This document shows, piece after piece, positions 15,764 through 23,875 of a stretch of 35,933 nucleotides of DNA (its first letter is position 1; every line of letters begins with the position of its first letter). The position numbers and the translations under genes were made by a program. The stretch is from assembly GCF_000430525.1 (NCBI RefSeq), contig NZ_AUME01000032.1:1-35933 (forward strand), given 5' to 3'. The DNA is from Prevotella corporis DSM 18810 = JCM 8529 (GTDB lineage: Bacteria > Bacteroidota > Bacteroidia > Bacteroidales > Bacteroidaceae). Below the pieces are notes generated by a model. It was not told the DNA's origin. It searched no databases and saw only the letters and a list, made by a program, of their open reading frames with translations.

Positions 15764-16720
15764 ATGGGATTTTTCGGACTTTTTAATAAAAAGAAAAAAG
15801 AAGTACTCGATAAAGGATTAGAGACTACCAAGCAGAGTGTTTTTTCAAAACTTGCACGTGCGGTTGCTGGTAAGTCAAAAGTTGACGACGAAGTACTTGA
15901 TAATCTTGAGGAGATTCTTATTACCTCAGATGTAGGTGTTGACACAACTCTCAAGATTATTGAACGTATAGAAGAACGAATCGCACGTGACAAGTACGTT
16001 TCAACTTCTGAGTTAAATGATGTGTTGCGCGAAGAGATAGCCAATCTTCTTACTGAAAACAATACTGAGAATGCAGAAGATTGGGATCTTCCATCCGACC
16101 ACTCTCCTTATGTAATACTTGTTGTCGGTGTGAATGGTGTTGGTAAAACAACCACTATTGGAAAACTTGCATACCAATTTAAAAATGCTGGAAAAAAAGT
16201 ATATCTTGGAGCAGCTGATACATTTAGGGCGGCTGCTGTGGAGCAAATTTCGATATGGGGGGAACGTGTTGGAGTACCTGTTATTAAACAGCAGATGGGG
16301 TCCGATCCAGCAAGTGTTGCTTTTGATACTCTTCAGAGTGCAAAAGCCAATGGAGCAGATGTTGTTATTATCGATACTGCCGGGCGTCTGCATAATAAAG
16401 TTGGGTTGATGAATGAACTGAAAAAAATTAAAGATGTGATGAAAAAGGTTCTTCCAGAGGCACCTGACGAAGTAATGCTCGTGTTGGATGGTAGTACAGG
16501 GCAGAATGCATTTGAACAAGCCAAACAATTTGCATCTGTAACCCAAATTACTTCTTTAGCTATTACTAAGCTTGATGGTACGGCAAAGGGAGGCGTCGTC
16601 ATAGGTATTAGCGATCAACTAAAAGTTCCTGTGAAGTATATCGGACTTGGTGAGGGCATGGAAGATTTACAGCTCTTTAATAAAGAACAATTTGTTGATA
16701 GTTTGTTCAAGCTCAATTGA
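15764..16720 (+). CDS. ftsY: Signal recognition particle receptor FtsY
   Basis: GTPase that docks SRP-ribosome complexes at the membrane. At 318 aa it is a short FtsY with only an NG domain and a small Lys-rich N-terminus (MGFFGLFNKKKK) instead of the long acidic A domain of E. coli. The N domain spans about 20-100. G-domain motifs are GVNGVGKTT (122-130), DTFRAAAVEQ, DTAGR and TKLDGTAKGG. The FGLF-basic start may serve as a membrane-targeting helix. rimO follows after 43 nt. Confidence 0.95.
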   Translation: MGFFGLFNKKKKEVLDKGLETTKQSVFSKLARAVAGKSKVDDEVLDNLEEILITSDVGVDTTLKIIERIEERIARDKYVSTSELNDVLREEIANLLTENNTENAEDWDLPSDHSPYVILVVGVNGVGKTTTIGKLAYQFKNAGKKVYLGAADTFRAAAVEQISIWGERVGVPVIKQQMGSDPASVAFDTLQSAKANGADVVIIDTAGRLHNKVGLMNELKKIKDVMKKVLPEAPDEVMLVLDGSTGQNAFEQAKQFASVTQITSLAITKLDGTAKGGVVIGISDQLKVPVKYIGLGEGMEDLQLFNKEQFVDSLFKLN

Positions 16721-16763
16721 ATTTTCTGAAATCTTCTTTAGCTTGGGTATAGAGGTGTAATTA

Positions 16764-18068
16764 ATGAGAAAAAATCAAATAGATATCATCACCATGGGGT
16801 GTTCAAAGAATTTGGTCGATTCTGAACTCCTCATGAAACAACTTGAGGCAAACGGATATAAATGTATGCATGACTCCCAACATCCACAAGGAGAAATTGC
16901 TGTCATCAATACATGCGGTTTTATAGAATCTGCAAAAGAGGAGAGTGTTAATACTATCCTCGATTTTGTTAATAGGAAAAACAATGGACAGCTCAGCAAA
17001 CTTTATGTAATGGGCTGTTTGTCTCAAAGATACCAGAAAGAGTTGGAAGAGGATATACCTGAAGTCGATAGATTTTATGGTAAATTTAATTTCAAACAAC
17101 TCTTATCTGATTTAGGCAAAGCAGAGATTCCGTCGTGTGATGGTAGTAGGAGTCTTACAACACCACATCACTATGCCTATATTAAAATTGCAGAAGGGTG
17201 TGATCGTCAATGTGCGTACTGTGCCATACCACTTATTACTGGTAAACATCGTTCGCGCCCAATTGATGATATTCTTGATGAAGTTAGTATGTTGGCAGCT
17301 AATGGGACTAAAGAGTTTCAAATTATAGAGCAAGAACTCACTTATTATGGTGTGGACTTCGATGGAAAACGACATGTAACAGAATTGATTTCTCGTATGG
17401 CTGCCATCCCTGGAGTAGAATGGATACGGCTTCATTATGCTTATCCGAACCAATTTCCAATGGATTTACTTGATGTGATTCGTGAGAAGCCTCAAGTTTG
17501 TAAATATTTGGATGTAGCTCTTCAACATATTTCTGACCACATGTTAACCCGTATGCGTCGGAATGTTACGAAAGAACAGACACTGGATTTTGTGAAATCT
17601 ATTCGGGAAAAAGTACCGGGGATTCACATTCGTACTACGTTAATGGTTGGATTCCCAGGAGAAACGGAAGAAGATTTCAAAGAACTCATGGATTTCGTTA
17701 GATGGGCACGCTTTGAACGTATGGGGGCTTTTGCATACTCACATGAGGAAGGAACTTACGGGGCTAAGCATTATAAGGATGATGTACCAGAAGATGTAAA
17801 ACAATGCAGATTGAATAAGCTGATGGCTTTACAGCAGGATATTTCAGCTGAAATAGAGGCCGAAAAAGTAGGTAAGACACTAAAGGTTATAATTGATAGA
17901 AAAGAAGGAGATTATTATGTCGGTCGCAGTGAATTTTGCTCGCCCGATGTTGATCCAGAAGTTTTGATAAAGGCAGGCAAACGTTTGCGAGTTGGAAACT
18001 TCTACAATGTCTTAATAACTGATTCTGACGAATTTGATTTATACGGTGAGGTTACTGTTTGTAAATAA
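16764..18068 (+). CDS. rimO: Ribosomal protein uS12 methylthiotransferase RimO
   Basis: Radical SAM enzyme adding a methylthio group to the conserved Asp of ribosomal protein uS12. 434 aa. The N-terminal domain holds Cys13 (MGCSKN), Cys51 (NTCGF) and Cys85 (MGCLSQ) for one [4Fe-4S] cluster. The radical SAM CxxxCxxC is Cys146, Cys150, Cys153, and a C-terminal TRAM domain starts near 370. In the family's usual AQDxTxYG segment this protein has EQELTYYG, a conservative Asp-to-Glu change. The HU gene begins 25 nt downstream. Confidence 0.94.
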   Translation: MRKNQIDIITMGCSKNLVDSELLMKQLEANGYKCMHDSQHPQGEIAVINTCGFIESAKEESVNTILDFVNRKNNGQLSKLYVMGCLSQRYQKELEEDIPEVDRFYGKFNFKQLLSDLGKAEIPSCDGSRSLTTPHHYAYIKIAEGCDRQCAYCAIPLITGKHRSRPIDDILDEVSMLAANGTKEFQIIEQELTYYGVDFDGKRHVTELISRMAAIPGVEWIRLHYAYPNQFPMDLLDVIREKPQVCKYLDVALQHISDHMLTRMRRNVTKEQTLDFVKSIREKVPGIHIRTTLMVGFPGETEEDFKELMDFVRWARFERMGAFAYSHEEGTYGAKHYKDDVPEDVKQCRLNKLMALQQDISAEIEAEKVGKTLKVIIDRKEGDYYVGRSEFCSPDVDPEVLIKAGKRLRVGNFYNVLITDSDEFDLYGEVTVCK

Positions 18069-18093
18069 GTTCAAGAATAAAATTACCCCAAAT

Positions 18094-18381
18094 ATGAATA
18101 ATAAAGAATTTATAGCTGCCTTGGCCGATAAAACTGGCTATTCCCTGGATAAAACTCAAAAACTTGTAAAGACTGTTTTCTCTGTTATGGGAGATAATTT
18201 TGAAGTAGGAGAACCAATATTAATTAATGGTTTTGGGACTTTTGAGGTGAAGAAAAGACTTGAAAGGGTGATGACAAATCCAGCTACTGGGGTCAGAATG
18301 TTGATTCCGCCTAAATTAGTTTTAGGTTTTCGTCCAACAGCTTCTATTAAGGAAAAATTGAAGAAAGGGGGAAATGAATAA
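18094..18381 (+). CDS. HU-family DNA-binding protein, 95 aa
   Basis: Typical HU/IHF length. It starts MNNKEFIAALADKTG, has INGFGTFEVKKR at about 44-55, and the arm segment MTNPATG corresponds to the NPxTG loop that inserts Pro between bases. I use the ATG at 18094 rather than an in-frame upstream start at 18034, which would overlap rimO and add residues unlike HU. Its stop TAA shares its last base with the ATG of the next gene, so the two HU-domain proteins are translationally coupled and may function or dimerise together. Confidence 0.9.
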   Translation: MNNKEFIAALADKTGYSLDKTQKLVKTVFSVMGDNFEVGEPILINGFGTFEVKKRLERVMTNPATGVRMLIPPKLVLGFRPTASIKEKLKKGGNE

Positions 18382-19709
18382 TGCCAAGTACTGTTCTACA
18401 ACTCATATTAGAAGAGCTATCAAAGAAAAGCGGCCTTTCTGTAAAGGAGGCAGATAGCTTCGTTTCCGCTATTTTCGAGGTTGTAAATAACGGCTTGAAA
18501 GAAGATAAGATTACAAAGGTAAAAGGCTTAGGGACCTTTAAATTATTGGCAGTAAAACCGCGCGAGAGTATAAATGTAAATACAGGTGAAAGAGTTCTTA
18601 TAGAAGGACATAATAAGGTCAGCTTTACCCCTGACTCTTTTATGAAAGAGTTGGTAAATAAGCCTTTTTCGCAATTCGAGACAGTTATTCTTAATGATGG
18701 TGTTGAGTTTGAGGAGGATATTCAAAATGAAGAGAAAAACAAATCTTCTTTTAATTCGTCGTCAGACAATAATAATTTTGGTAATCTTGAAGAACAATCG
18801 TCAATTTCAGGTTGTCAGTCAGACTCAGGTAGCACCGAAACAATTTCTCCTTTAGACGAAACTGTTCAGAAAAACCAAACCTCTAAGGAGGGGGCAGTAA
18901 CGGCTCGTTCTGAACCTGTCGTAAATGATGTAATTACAAAAGAAAGTACCACTGTAGCTATCGACCAACAGCAGCAAGCTTGTATGACTGATTTTTCATC
19001 AAAGATTTCTGATTTATCCGAAGAAGATAGTATTAGTTACGAAAAACAGAGCTCATCACCCGTTATGTATTCCGATGAAATTGGTGAGACAAAGCCTTTT
19101 TGTGAAAATGATATAGGGGTAACCGTAGATTCAGAAAGTAGTAAATCACAGGATAAGCCAGATGAGACAACTAATGACGGAATGTCCGATGATTCAGAGG
19201 AAATGATTAGTGATGATCATGATAATCAAGTAGAGAAAAGAAAGTTTAGACCTTGGCTAACGGTCTTATTGGCTTTGCTTTTAGTTTTATTGATCTTTGG
19301 TATCTATTTTTGGGGTAAAAGCTCACCCAGCGAAGGGCAACAACCAGCTAATAAAGTGAAAATGGAAAAGATGTCTATTCCTATTGACCATGATAATACT
19401 TCGAAAAATCTCAATTCAGAAGCTATTTTAGAAAAAGACAAAGCTGAAAATCCAAATGAAATAGATTATAAATCATTAAGTTCTGACCCCAAAATCAGAT
19501 ATGGCGCTTATGATATTGTTGGTGTTGAGAAGGAAGTCGTACTTAAAAAGGGAGAGACGATGTTCTCATACAGTAAAAAAACTTTAGGGCCTGATATGGT
19601 GGGGTATTTTCAAGTTTTGAATGGATCAGAATCAATGATCGAGGGCGACACTATGAAAGTGCCAATTGTAGAATTGCGTCCAGAATATAGAAGAAAGAGA
19701 AAAATGTAA
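18381..19709 (+). CDS. HU-domain, transmembrane, LysM-like protein
   Basis: 442 aa in three parts. Residues 1-95 are an HU-like domain (KVKGLGTFKLL at 47-56, NVNTGE at 65-70). Residues 96-285 are a Ser/Asp/Glu-rich, probably disordered linker. One membrane helix lies at 291-311 (WLTVLLALLLVLLIFGIYFW), preceded by basic KRKFR, so the HU end should be cytoplasmic and the C-terminus periplasmic. Residues 386-432 (KKGETMFSYSKK, then QVLNG, then GDTMKVP) look like a LysM peptidoglycan-binding repeat. The layout suggests a protein linking DNA to the cell wall; this is inference. Bacteroidota proteins pairing HU domains with SPOR domains are known, which supports the idea. Confidence 0.8.
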   Translation: MPSTVLQLILEELSKKSGLSVKEADSFVSAIFEVVNNGLKEDKITKVKGLGTFKLLAVKPRESINVNTGERVLIEGHNKVSFTPDSFMKELVNKPFSQFETVILNDGVEFEEDIQNEEKNKSSFNSSSDNNNFGNLEEQSSISGCQSDSGSTETISPLDETVQKNQTSKEGAVTARSEPVVNDVITKESTTVAIDQQQQACMTDFSSKISDLSEEDSISYEKQSSSPVMYSDEIGETKPFCENDIGVTVDSESSKSQDKPDETTNDGMSDDSEEMISDDHDNQVEKRKFRPWLTVLLALLLVLLIFGIYFWGKSSPSEGQQPANKVKMEKMSIPIDHDNTSKNLNSEAILEKDKAENPNEIDYKSLSSDPKIRYGAYDIVGVEKEVVLKKGETMFSYSKKTLGPDMVGYFQVLNGSESMIEGDTMKVPIVELRPEYRRKRKM

Positions 19710-19735
19710 ATAAAATACATTTTTCACTATAACTG

Positions 19736-19773
19736 AAAAGTTTCTTAAAATCTTAGTTTTAGGAAACTTTTTT
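19736..19773 (+). terminator. Terminator after the HU-TM-LysM gene
   Basis: Stem 19736-19750 with 19757-19771 (15 bp, one G-U pair), 6-nt loop, ending in a run of T. It starts 27 nt past the stop and separates the ftsY-rimO-HU group from the MoxR-Bat group. Confidence 0.75.
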
Positions 19774-19819
19774 AATATAATTTAGTCTGTTATATTAGCT
19801 CTTATTGCGTTATTTATAG

Positions 19820-19827
19820 TAATTTTG
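19820..19827 (+). promoter_or_regulatory. -7 box (TAATTTTG) for the MoxR-Bat operon
   Basis: TAATTTTG matches TAnnTTTG, 41 nt before the MoxR start. The upstream TTTG element is not evident. Confidence 0.5.
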
Positions 19828-19868
19828 CGTGATATTATTTAACGTGAAGCAATAAAATTATTTTAGTC

Positions 19869-20864
19869 ATGGCAGAAGCTATAGATATTCGTGAACTGAA
19901 CATTCGAATCGAGCAGAAAAGTGCATTTGTAACCAACTTGATGACAGGTATGAAACAAGTTATAGTTGGTCAGCAACATTTGGTTGATTCGTTACTTATA
20001 AGTTTACTTAGCAATGGTCATATTTTATTGGAAGGTGTTCCTGGGTTGGCTAAGACTTTAGCCATCAAGACCCTTTCTCAATTGATTGACTCTAAATACA
20101 ATCGAATTCAGTTTACTCCAGATCTTTTGCCTGCTGATGTCATTGGTACGCAAATCTACTCGCAAAAGGATGAAAGCTTTCATGTAAAGAAAGGTCCTGT
20201 ATTTGCTAATTTTGTGCTGGCTGACGAGATTAACCGTGCCCCTGCAAAAGTTCAAAGCGCGTTACTCGAAGCAATGCAAGAGCATCAGGTGACAATTGGT
20301 GACCAAACGTTTATTCTTCCGAATCCTTTCATGGTGATGGCTACTCAAAATCCAATAGAGCAAGAAGGTACATACATGTTGCCAGAAGCACAAGTTGACC
20401 GTTTCATGCTGAAGGTAATCATAGGTTATCCAACATTGGAGGAAGAGAAACTTGTGATTCGTGAAAACCTCAGAGAAAATTTGCCACAAGTTAGTGCGGT
20501 AACGACAGCTGATGAGATTTTGAATGCAAGAACTGTTATCAATGATGTTTATGTAGATGAAAAAATTGAGCAATACATAGCCGACATTGTTTTTGCCAGT
20601 CGTTATCCTGAAAAATATGGGCTTAGTGATTTAAAGCAGATGATAACCTTTGGCGGAAGTCCACGTGCGAGTATCAATCTTGCCAAAGCCGGAAGAGCTT
20701 ATGCATTCATAAAACATCGTGGCTACGTCGTTCCAGAAGATATCAGGGCAATAGCCCATGATGTTCTTCGCCATCGTATAGGATTATCCTATGAGGCTGA
20801 GGCAAGTAATATCACCAGTGAGGAAATTATCAGTCAAATCATCAATAAGGTTGAAGTACCATAA
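19869..20864 (+). CDS. MoxR-family AAA+ ATPase
   Basis: 331 aa, cytosolic. Walker A GVPGLAKT at 56-63, Walker B with LADEINRAPAKVQSALLEAM (about 117-136), and the sensor segment MATQNPIEQEGTYMLPEAQ are diagnostic. MoxR ATPases act as chaperone-like partners of vWA proteins, and the genes downstream (DUF58, BatA, BatB) supply exactly those. It is the first gene of the operon. Often called BatA-associated MoxR or bat-linked ATPase; no specific name is justified. Confidence 0.93.
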   Translation: MAEAIDIRELNIRIEQKSAFVTNLMTGMKQVIVGQQHLVDSLLISLLSNGHILLEGVPGLAKTLAIKTLSQLIDSKYNRIQFTPDLLPADVIGTQIYSQKDESFHVKKGPVFANFVLADEINRAPAKVQSALLEAMQEHQVTIGDQTFILPNPFMVMATQNPIEQEGTYMLPEAQVDRFMLKVIIGYPTLEEEKLVIRENLRENLPQVSAVTTADEILNARTVINDVYVDEKIEQYIADIVFASRYPEKYGLSDLKQMITFGGSPRASINLAKAGRAYAFIKHRGYVVPEDIRAIAHDVLRHRIGLSYEAEASNITSEEIISQIINKVEVP

Positions 20865-20918
20865 GCTACTGAAAGAGGTATTTTGGCTTGAAAATGTTAA
20901 TGAGACAGCAAAGCGTAA

Positions 20919-21791
20919 ATGAACACTTCGGATATTTTAAGTAAAGTACGGAAAATAGAGATTAAGACCCGACGGCTTAGTCAGAATATTTTTGCTGGGC
21001 AGTATCATTCGGCCTTCAAAGGACGTGGTATGGCTTTCTCCGAAGTGCGCGAATACCAGTATGGTGATGATGTAAGAGATATTGATTGGAATGTGACAGC
21101 TCGTTTTCATCATCCATTTGTGAAAGTGTTTGAAGAGGAGCGCGAGATGACAGTAATGTTGCTCATTGATGTGAGTGGCTCGTTGGATTTCGGAACCACT
21201 AAGCAGATGAAAAGTGAGTTAGTTGCTGAGATTGCCGCAACATTAGCATTTTCAGCCATTCAGAATAATGACAAAATCGGTGTTATTTTCTTTTCGGATC
21301 ACGTTGAGAAATATATCCCTCCCCAAAAAGGTAAGAAACATATCCTTTATATCATACGAGAGATGCTGGATTTTAAGCCAAAGAGTCAACGTACTGATTT
21401 AAAAACCGCAATTGAATTTCTTACCAAAGTAATGAAACGACATTGCACGGCTTTCATCCTTAGTGACTTCTTTGTTCGTAAGAGCTTTAAGGATGAACTG
21501 ACTATAGCAAATCGAAAGCATGATGTCATAGCAGTTCAAATATATGATCAGCGGACGAAGAATCTACCCGATGTTGGTTTGATGAAGATAAAAGATGCTG
21601 AAACAGGCCATGAAATGTTCATTGATACTAGTAGTTATAGACTTCGTGAAGCTCACAATGAATATTGGTTGAAGCAGCAAACTTTGCTGAATGATATTTT
21701 CTCCAAGAGTAATGTAGATAATATCTCCATTGCAACTGGTGAGGATTTTGTCATGAAACTAATGATATTATTTTCTAAAAGAGGTCAATGA
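20919..21791 (+). CDS. DUF58 domain protein (vWA-like)
   Basis: 290 aa, soluble. The DUF58 signature FSEVREYQYGDDVRDIDWNV lies at about 40-59, and LLIDVSGSLDFG (about 81-92) is the MIDAS-like start of a vWA fold (Asp-x-Ser-x-Ser). DUF58 proteins are regularly encoded next to MoxR ATPases and are assumed to be their partners. The start ATG is 54 nt after the MoxR stop; the end overlaps the next gene by ATGA (21788-21791). Confidence 0.9.
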   Translation: MNTSDILSKVRKIEIKTRRLSQNIFAGQYHSAFKGRGMAFSEVREYQYGDDVRDIDWNVTARFHHPFVKVFEEEREMTVMLLIDVSGSLDFGTTKQMKSELVAEIAATLAFSAIQNNDKIGVIFFSDHVEKYIPPQKGKKHILYIIREMLDFKPKSQRTDLKTAIEFLTKVMKRHCTAFILSDFFVRKSFKDELTIANRKHDVIAVQIYDQRTKNLPDVGLMKIKDAETGHEMFIDTSSYRLREAHNEYWLKQQTLLNDIFSKSNVDNISIATGEDFVMKLMILFSKRGQ

Positions 21792-22852
21792 AAAGATATA
21801 TTTACATATTGATTCTGATTTTCAATGCAACCTTTGCTTATTCCCAAGTAAAGGTTGATGCAATTTTGGACACAACAACAATTTTAATAGGCGAACAAAC
21901 ACACTGGAAAGTCAATGTTACAGCTCCCAAGGGCTCAAAAATAGAATTTCCCAAATATAAAAAATTGAAATTTGTGCCTGATGGAATTGAAATCGTTCAA
22001 TACAAAATAGACACACTTTCAACCGAAACTAATGACAGCTATTCTGAGAATATTACACTCACGGGCTGGACTCCTAAGTCGTATAAACTACCGTCAATGT
22101 TTGTACAAGTCAATGGGAAAGAATATAAATCAAATGAATTAACAATTAATGTAAAAGATGTCGAAACGGATACTTTAGCAAATGCGCAAGTTCGTCCAGC
22201 TGATGATATCCAGAATAACCCATTCTCTATTTCAGACTGGATGCCTTATTTTTGGCTCAGTATTCTTGTAATTCTTCTGTTGATTGTTGCTTATTTTCTC
22301 AGACTAAGGTTACTGAGTGAAAAACCTATTATTCGACACAAGCAAAAAAGTAAAAAACAACTTCCACATGAGAAGGCATTGGATGCCATTTCAAATGTGA
22401 ATATGGAATTCGAAATTAATGACAGCGAGCAGCAGAAAGCTTTCTATACTCGTCTTATCAACATACTACGAGATTATTTGGAAGATAGGTTCAATATCAA
22501 AGCCATGGAAATGACTTCTACTGAGATATTGCAAAGTCTGAAGGAAAAAAGAAATGAATCTCAAATTAATGAATTGAGAAATCTCTTAGAGACTGTTGAT
22601 TTGGTAAAATTTGCCAAATATTCAACTGACAATTCTGATAAAGATAATTATCTGCAGAATGTTATCAACTTTATTGAAGAAACAAAATCTGCAGAAGTCC
22701 CAATCAAAGAAGAATTTGAAAATATCGATGTTTCTGATATAAGGTTTACTCGTCAACATAGGATGCTGAAGTTGGTTATCTCGGGAATACTCATTTTAGT
22801 CTCAATACTCATTGTGATTATAACATGGGGCGTTTACACCATTTTGGACTAA
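21788..22852 (+). CDS. BatD-like membrane protein with cytoplasmic helical domain
   Basis: 354 aa. Signal peptide about 1-19 (AYSQ cut), a periplasmic Ig-like region (20-140) starting VKVDAILDTTTILIGEQ that resembles the start of BatD in this operon, membrane helix 154-173, a cytoplasmic helical domain (about 195-300), and a last helix about 330-352. The helical domain shares FYxxIxxxLxxYxxDxxNI and a similar continuation with the cytoplasmic part of the downstream BatD, suggesting paralogy. It overlaps the DUF58 gene by 4 bp. Specific function unknown. Confidence 0.75.
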   Translation: MKRYIYILILIFNATFAYSQVKVDAILDTTTILIGEQTHWKVNVTAPKGSKIEFPKYKKLKFVPDGIEIVQYKIDTLSTETNDSYSENITLTGWTPKSYKLPSMFVQVNGKEYKSNELTINVKDVETDTLANAQVRPADDIQNNPFSISDWMPYFWLSILVILLLIVAYFLRLRLLSEKPIIRHKQKSKKQLPHEKALDAISNVNMEFEINDSEQQKAFYTRLINILRDYLEDRFNIKAMEMTSTEILQSLKEKRNESQINELRNLLETVDLVKFAKYSTDNSDKDNYLQNVINFIEETKSAEVPIKEEFENIDVSDIRFTRQHRMLKLVISGILILVSILIVIITWGVYTILD

Positions 22853-22865
22853 ATAAATATATTTG

Positions 22866-23840
22866 ATGATGGAATTTGCAAATAAGGAATATCTTTTGTT
22901 GCTTTTATTGTTGATTCCCTACATTCTTTGGTATTTTCTCCATAGAAGAGGTAGTGAATCAACAATGAGAATGGCAGATACGTTTGCCTATGAATATGCA
23001 GCTAAGAGTTTTAGGGTAAAGATGATTCATCTCCCAATGTTCCTCCGTTGCTTGACCTTCACTCTTGTTGTGATAGTACTGGCGCGTCCTCAGACTCATA
23101 GCCCAATAACCAATGATTATTCGAATGGTATCAACATCATGTTAGCCATGGATGTTTCTACCAGTATGCTTTCACAAGATTTAACTCCCAATCGAATGGA
23201 AGTTGCTAAAGATGTTGCAACAGAGTTTATCAGTGCCCGTCCTACTGATAACATAGGACTTACAATTTTTGCTGGTGAAGCATTCACACAATGTCCGATG
23301 ACTACAGACCATGCTTCGCTTTTGAATTTGCTCAAGAATGTTCGTACTGACATCTCTGCCAATGGCTTAATTCAAGATGGAACAGCTATTGGCATGGGAT
23401 TGGCAAATGCGGTTAGCAGACTTAAAGATGTTAAAGCTAAAAGTAAAGTTGTCATATTGCTGACCGATGGCAGTAACAATATGGGTGATATCTCCCCTAT
23501 GACAGCTGCTGAAATTGCTCAAAAATTTGGCATTAGAGTTTATACAATAGGGTTGGGGTCTGATCAAATTGCATCGATGACTTCAGGGATGATAGGCGAA
23601 ATAGATTATAAAACCTTGCAAGACATCGCTGTGGCAACAAACGGAGAATTCTATCGGGCTCAAAGCCGGCACGAACTTTCGCAAATATATAAGGACATAG
23701 ATAAATTGGAAAAAACAAAGATTAGTTCTACAAACTATGGTAAGCGGTATGAGGCATACATGCCTTTTGCAGTCTTAGCTTTGCTCTTGTTCCTTTTGGA
23801 GATAATGTTGAGGACAACAATTCTAAAACGTATTCCATAA
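22866..23840 (+). CDS. batA: BatA, vWA-domain membrane protein
   Basis: Bat proteins were named for Bacteroides aerotolerance; the molecular role is unsettled. 324 aa from the first ATG (22866; a TTG at 22863 and an ATG at 22869 are also in frame). Two N-terminal helices (about 8-25 and 58-73, ending LARPQ), then a vWA domain with MIDAS Asp96-x-Ser98-x-Ser100 and LLTDGSNNMGD near residue 200, and a C-terminal helix about 300-317. The second helix ends at LARPQ, so the vWA domain is predicted periplasmic. It lies between the BatD-like gene and the BatB-BatC fusion. Confidence 0.9.
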   Translation: MMEFANKEYLLLLLLLIPYILWYFLHRRGSESTMRMADTFAYEYAAKSFRVKMIHLPMFLRCLTFTLVVIVLARPQTHSPITNDYSNGINIMLAMDVSTSMLSQDLTPNRMEVAKDVATEFISARPTDNIGLTIFAGEAFTQCPMTTDHASLLNLLKNVRTDISANGLIQDGTAIGMGLANAVSRLKDVKAKSKVVILLTDGSNNMGDISPMTAAEIAQKFGIRVYTIGLGSDQIASMTSGMIGEIDYKTLQDIAVATNGEFYRAQSRHELSQIYKDIDKLEKTKISSTNYGKRYEAYMPFAVLALLLFLLEIMLRTTILKRIP

Positions 23841-23875
23841 TAATAGTCAAAGTAAAAAAGATTTGAAATAATAGA

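Noticed and set aside
18034..18093. Upstream start for the HU gene that overlaps rimO
   Set aside because: Adds 20 residues unlike HU proteins; the ATG at 18094 gives the exact HU N-terminus.
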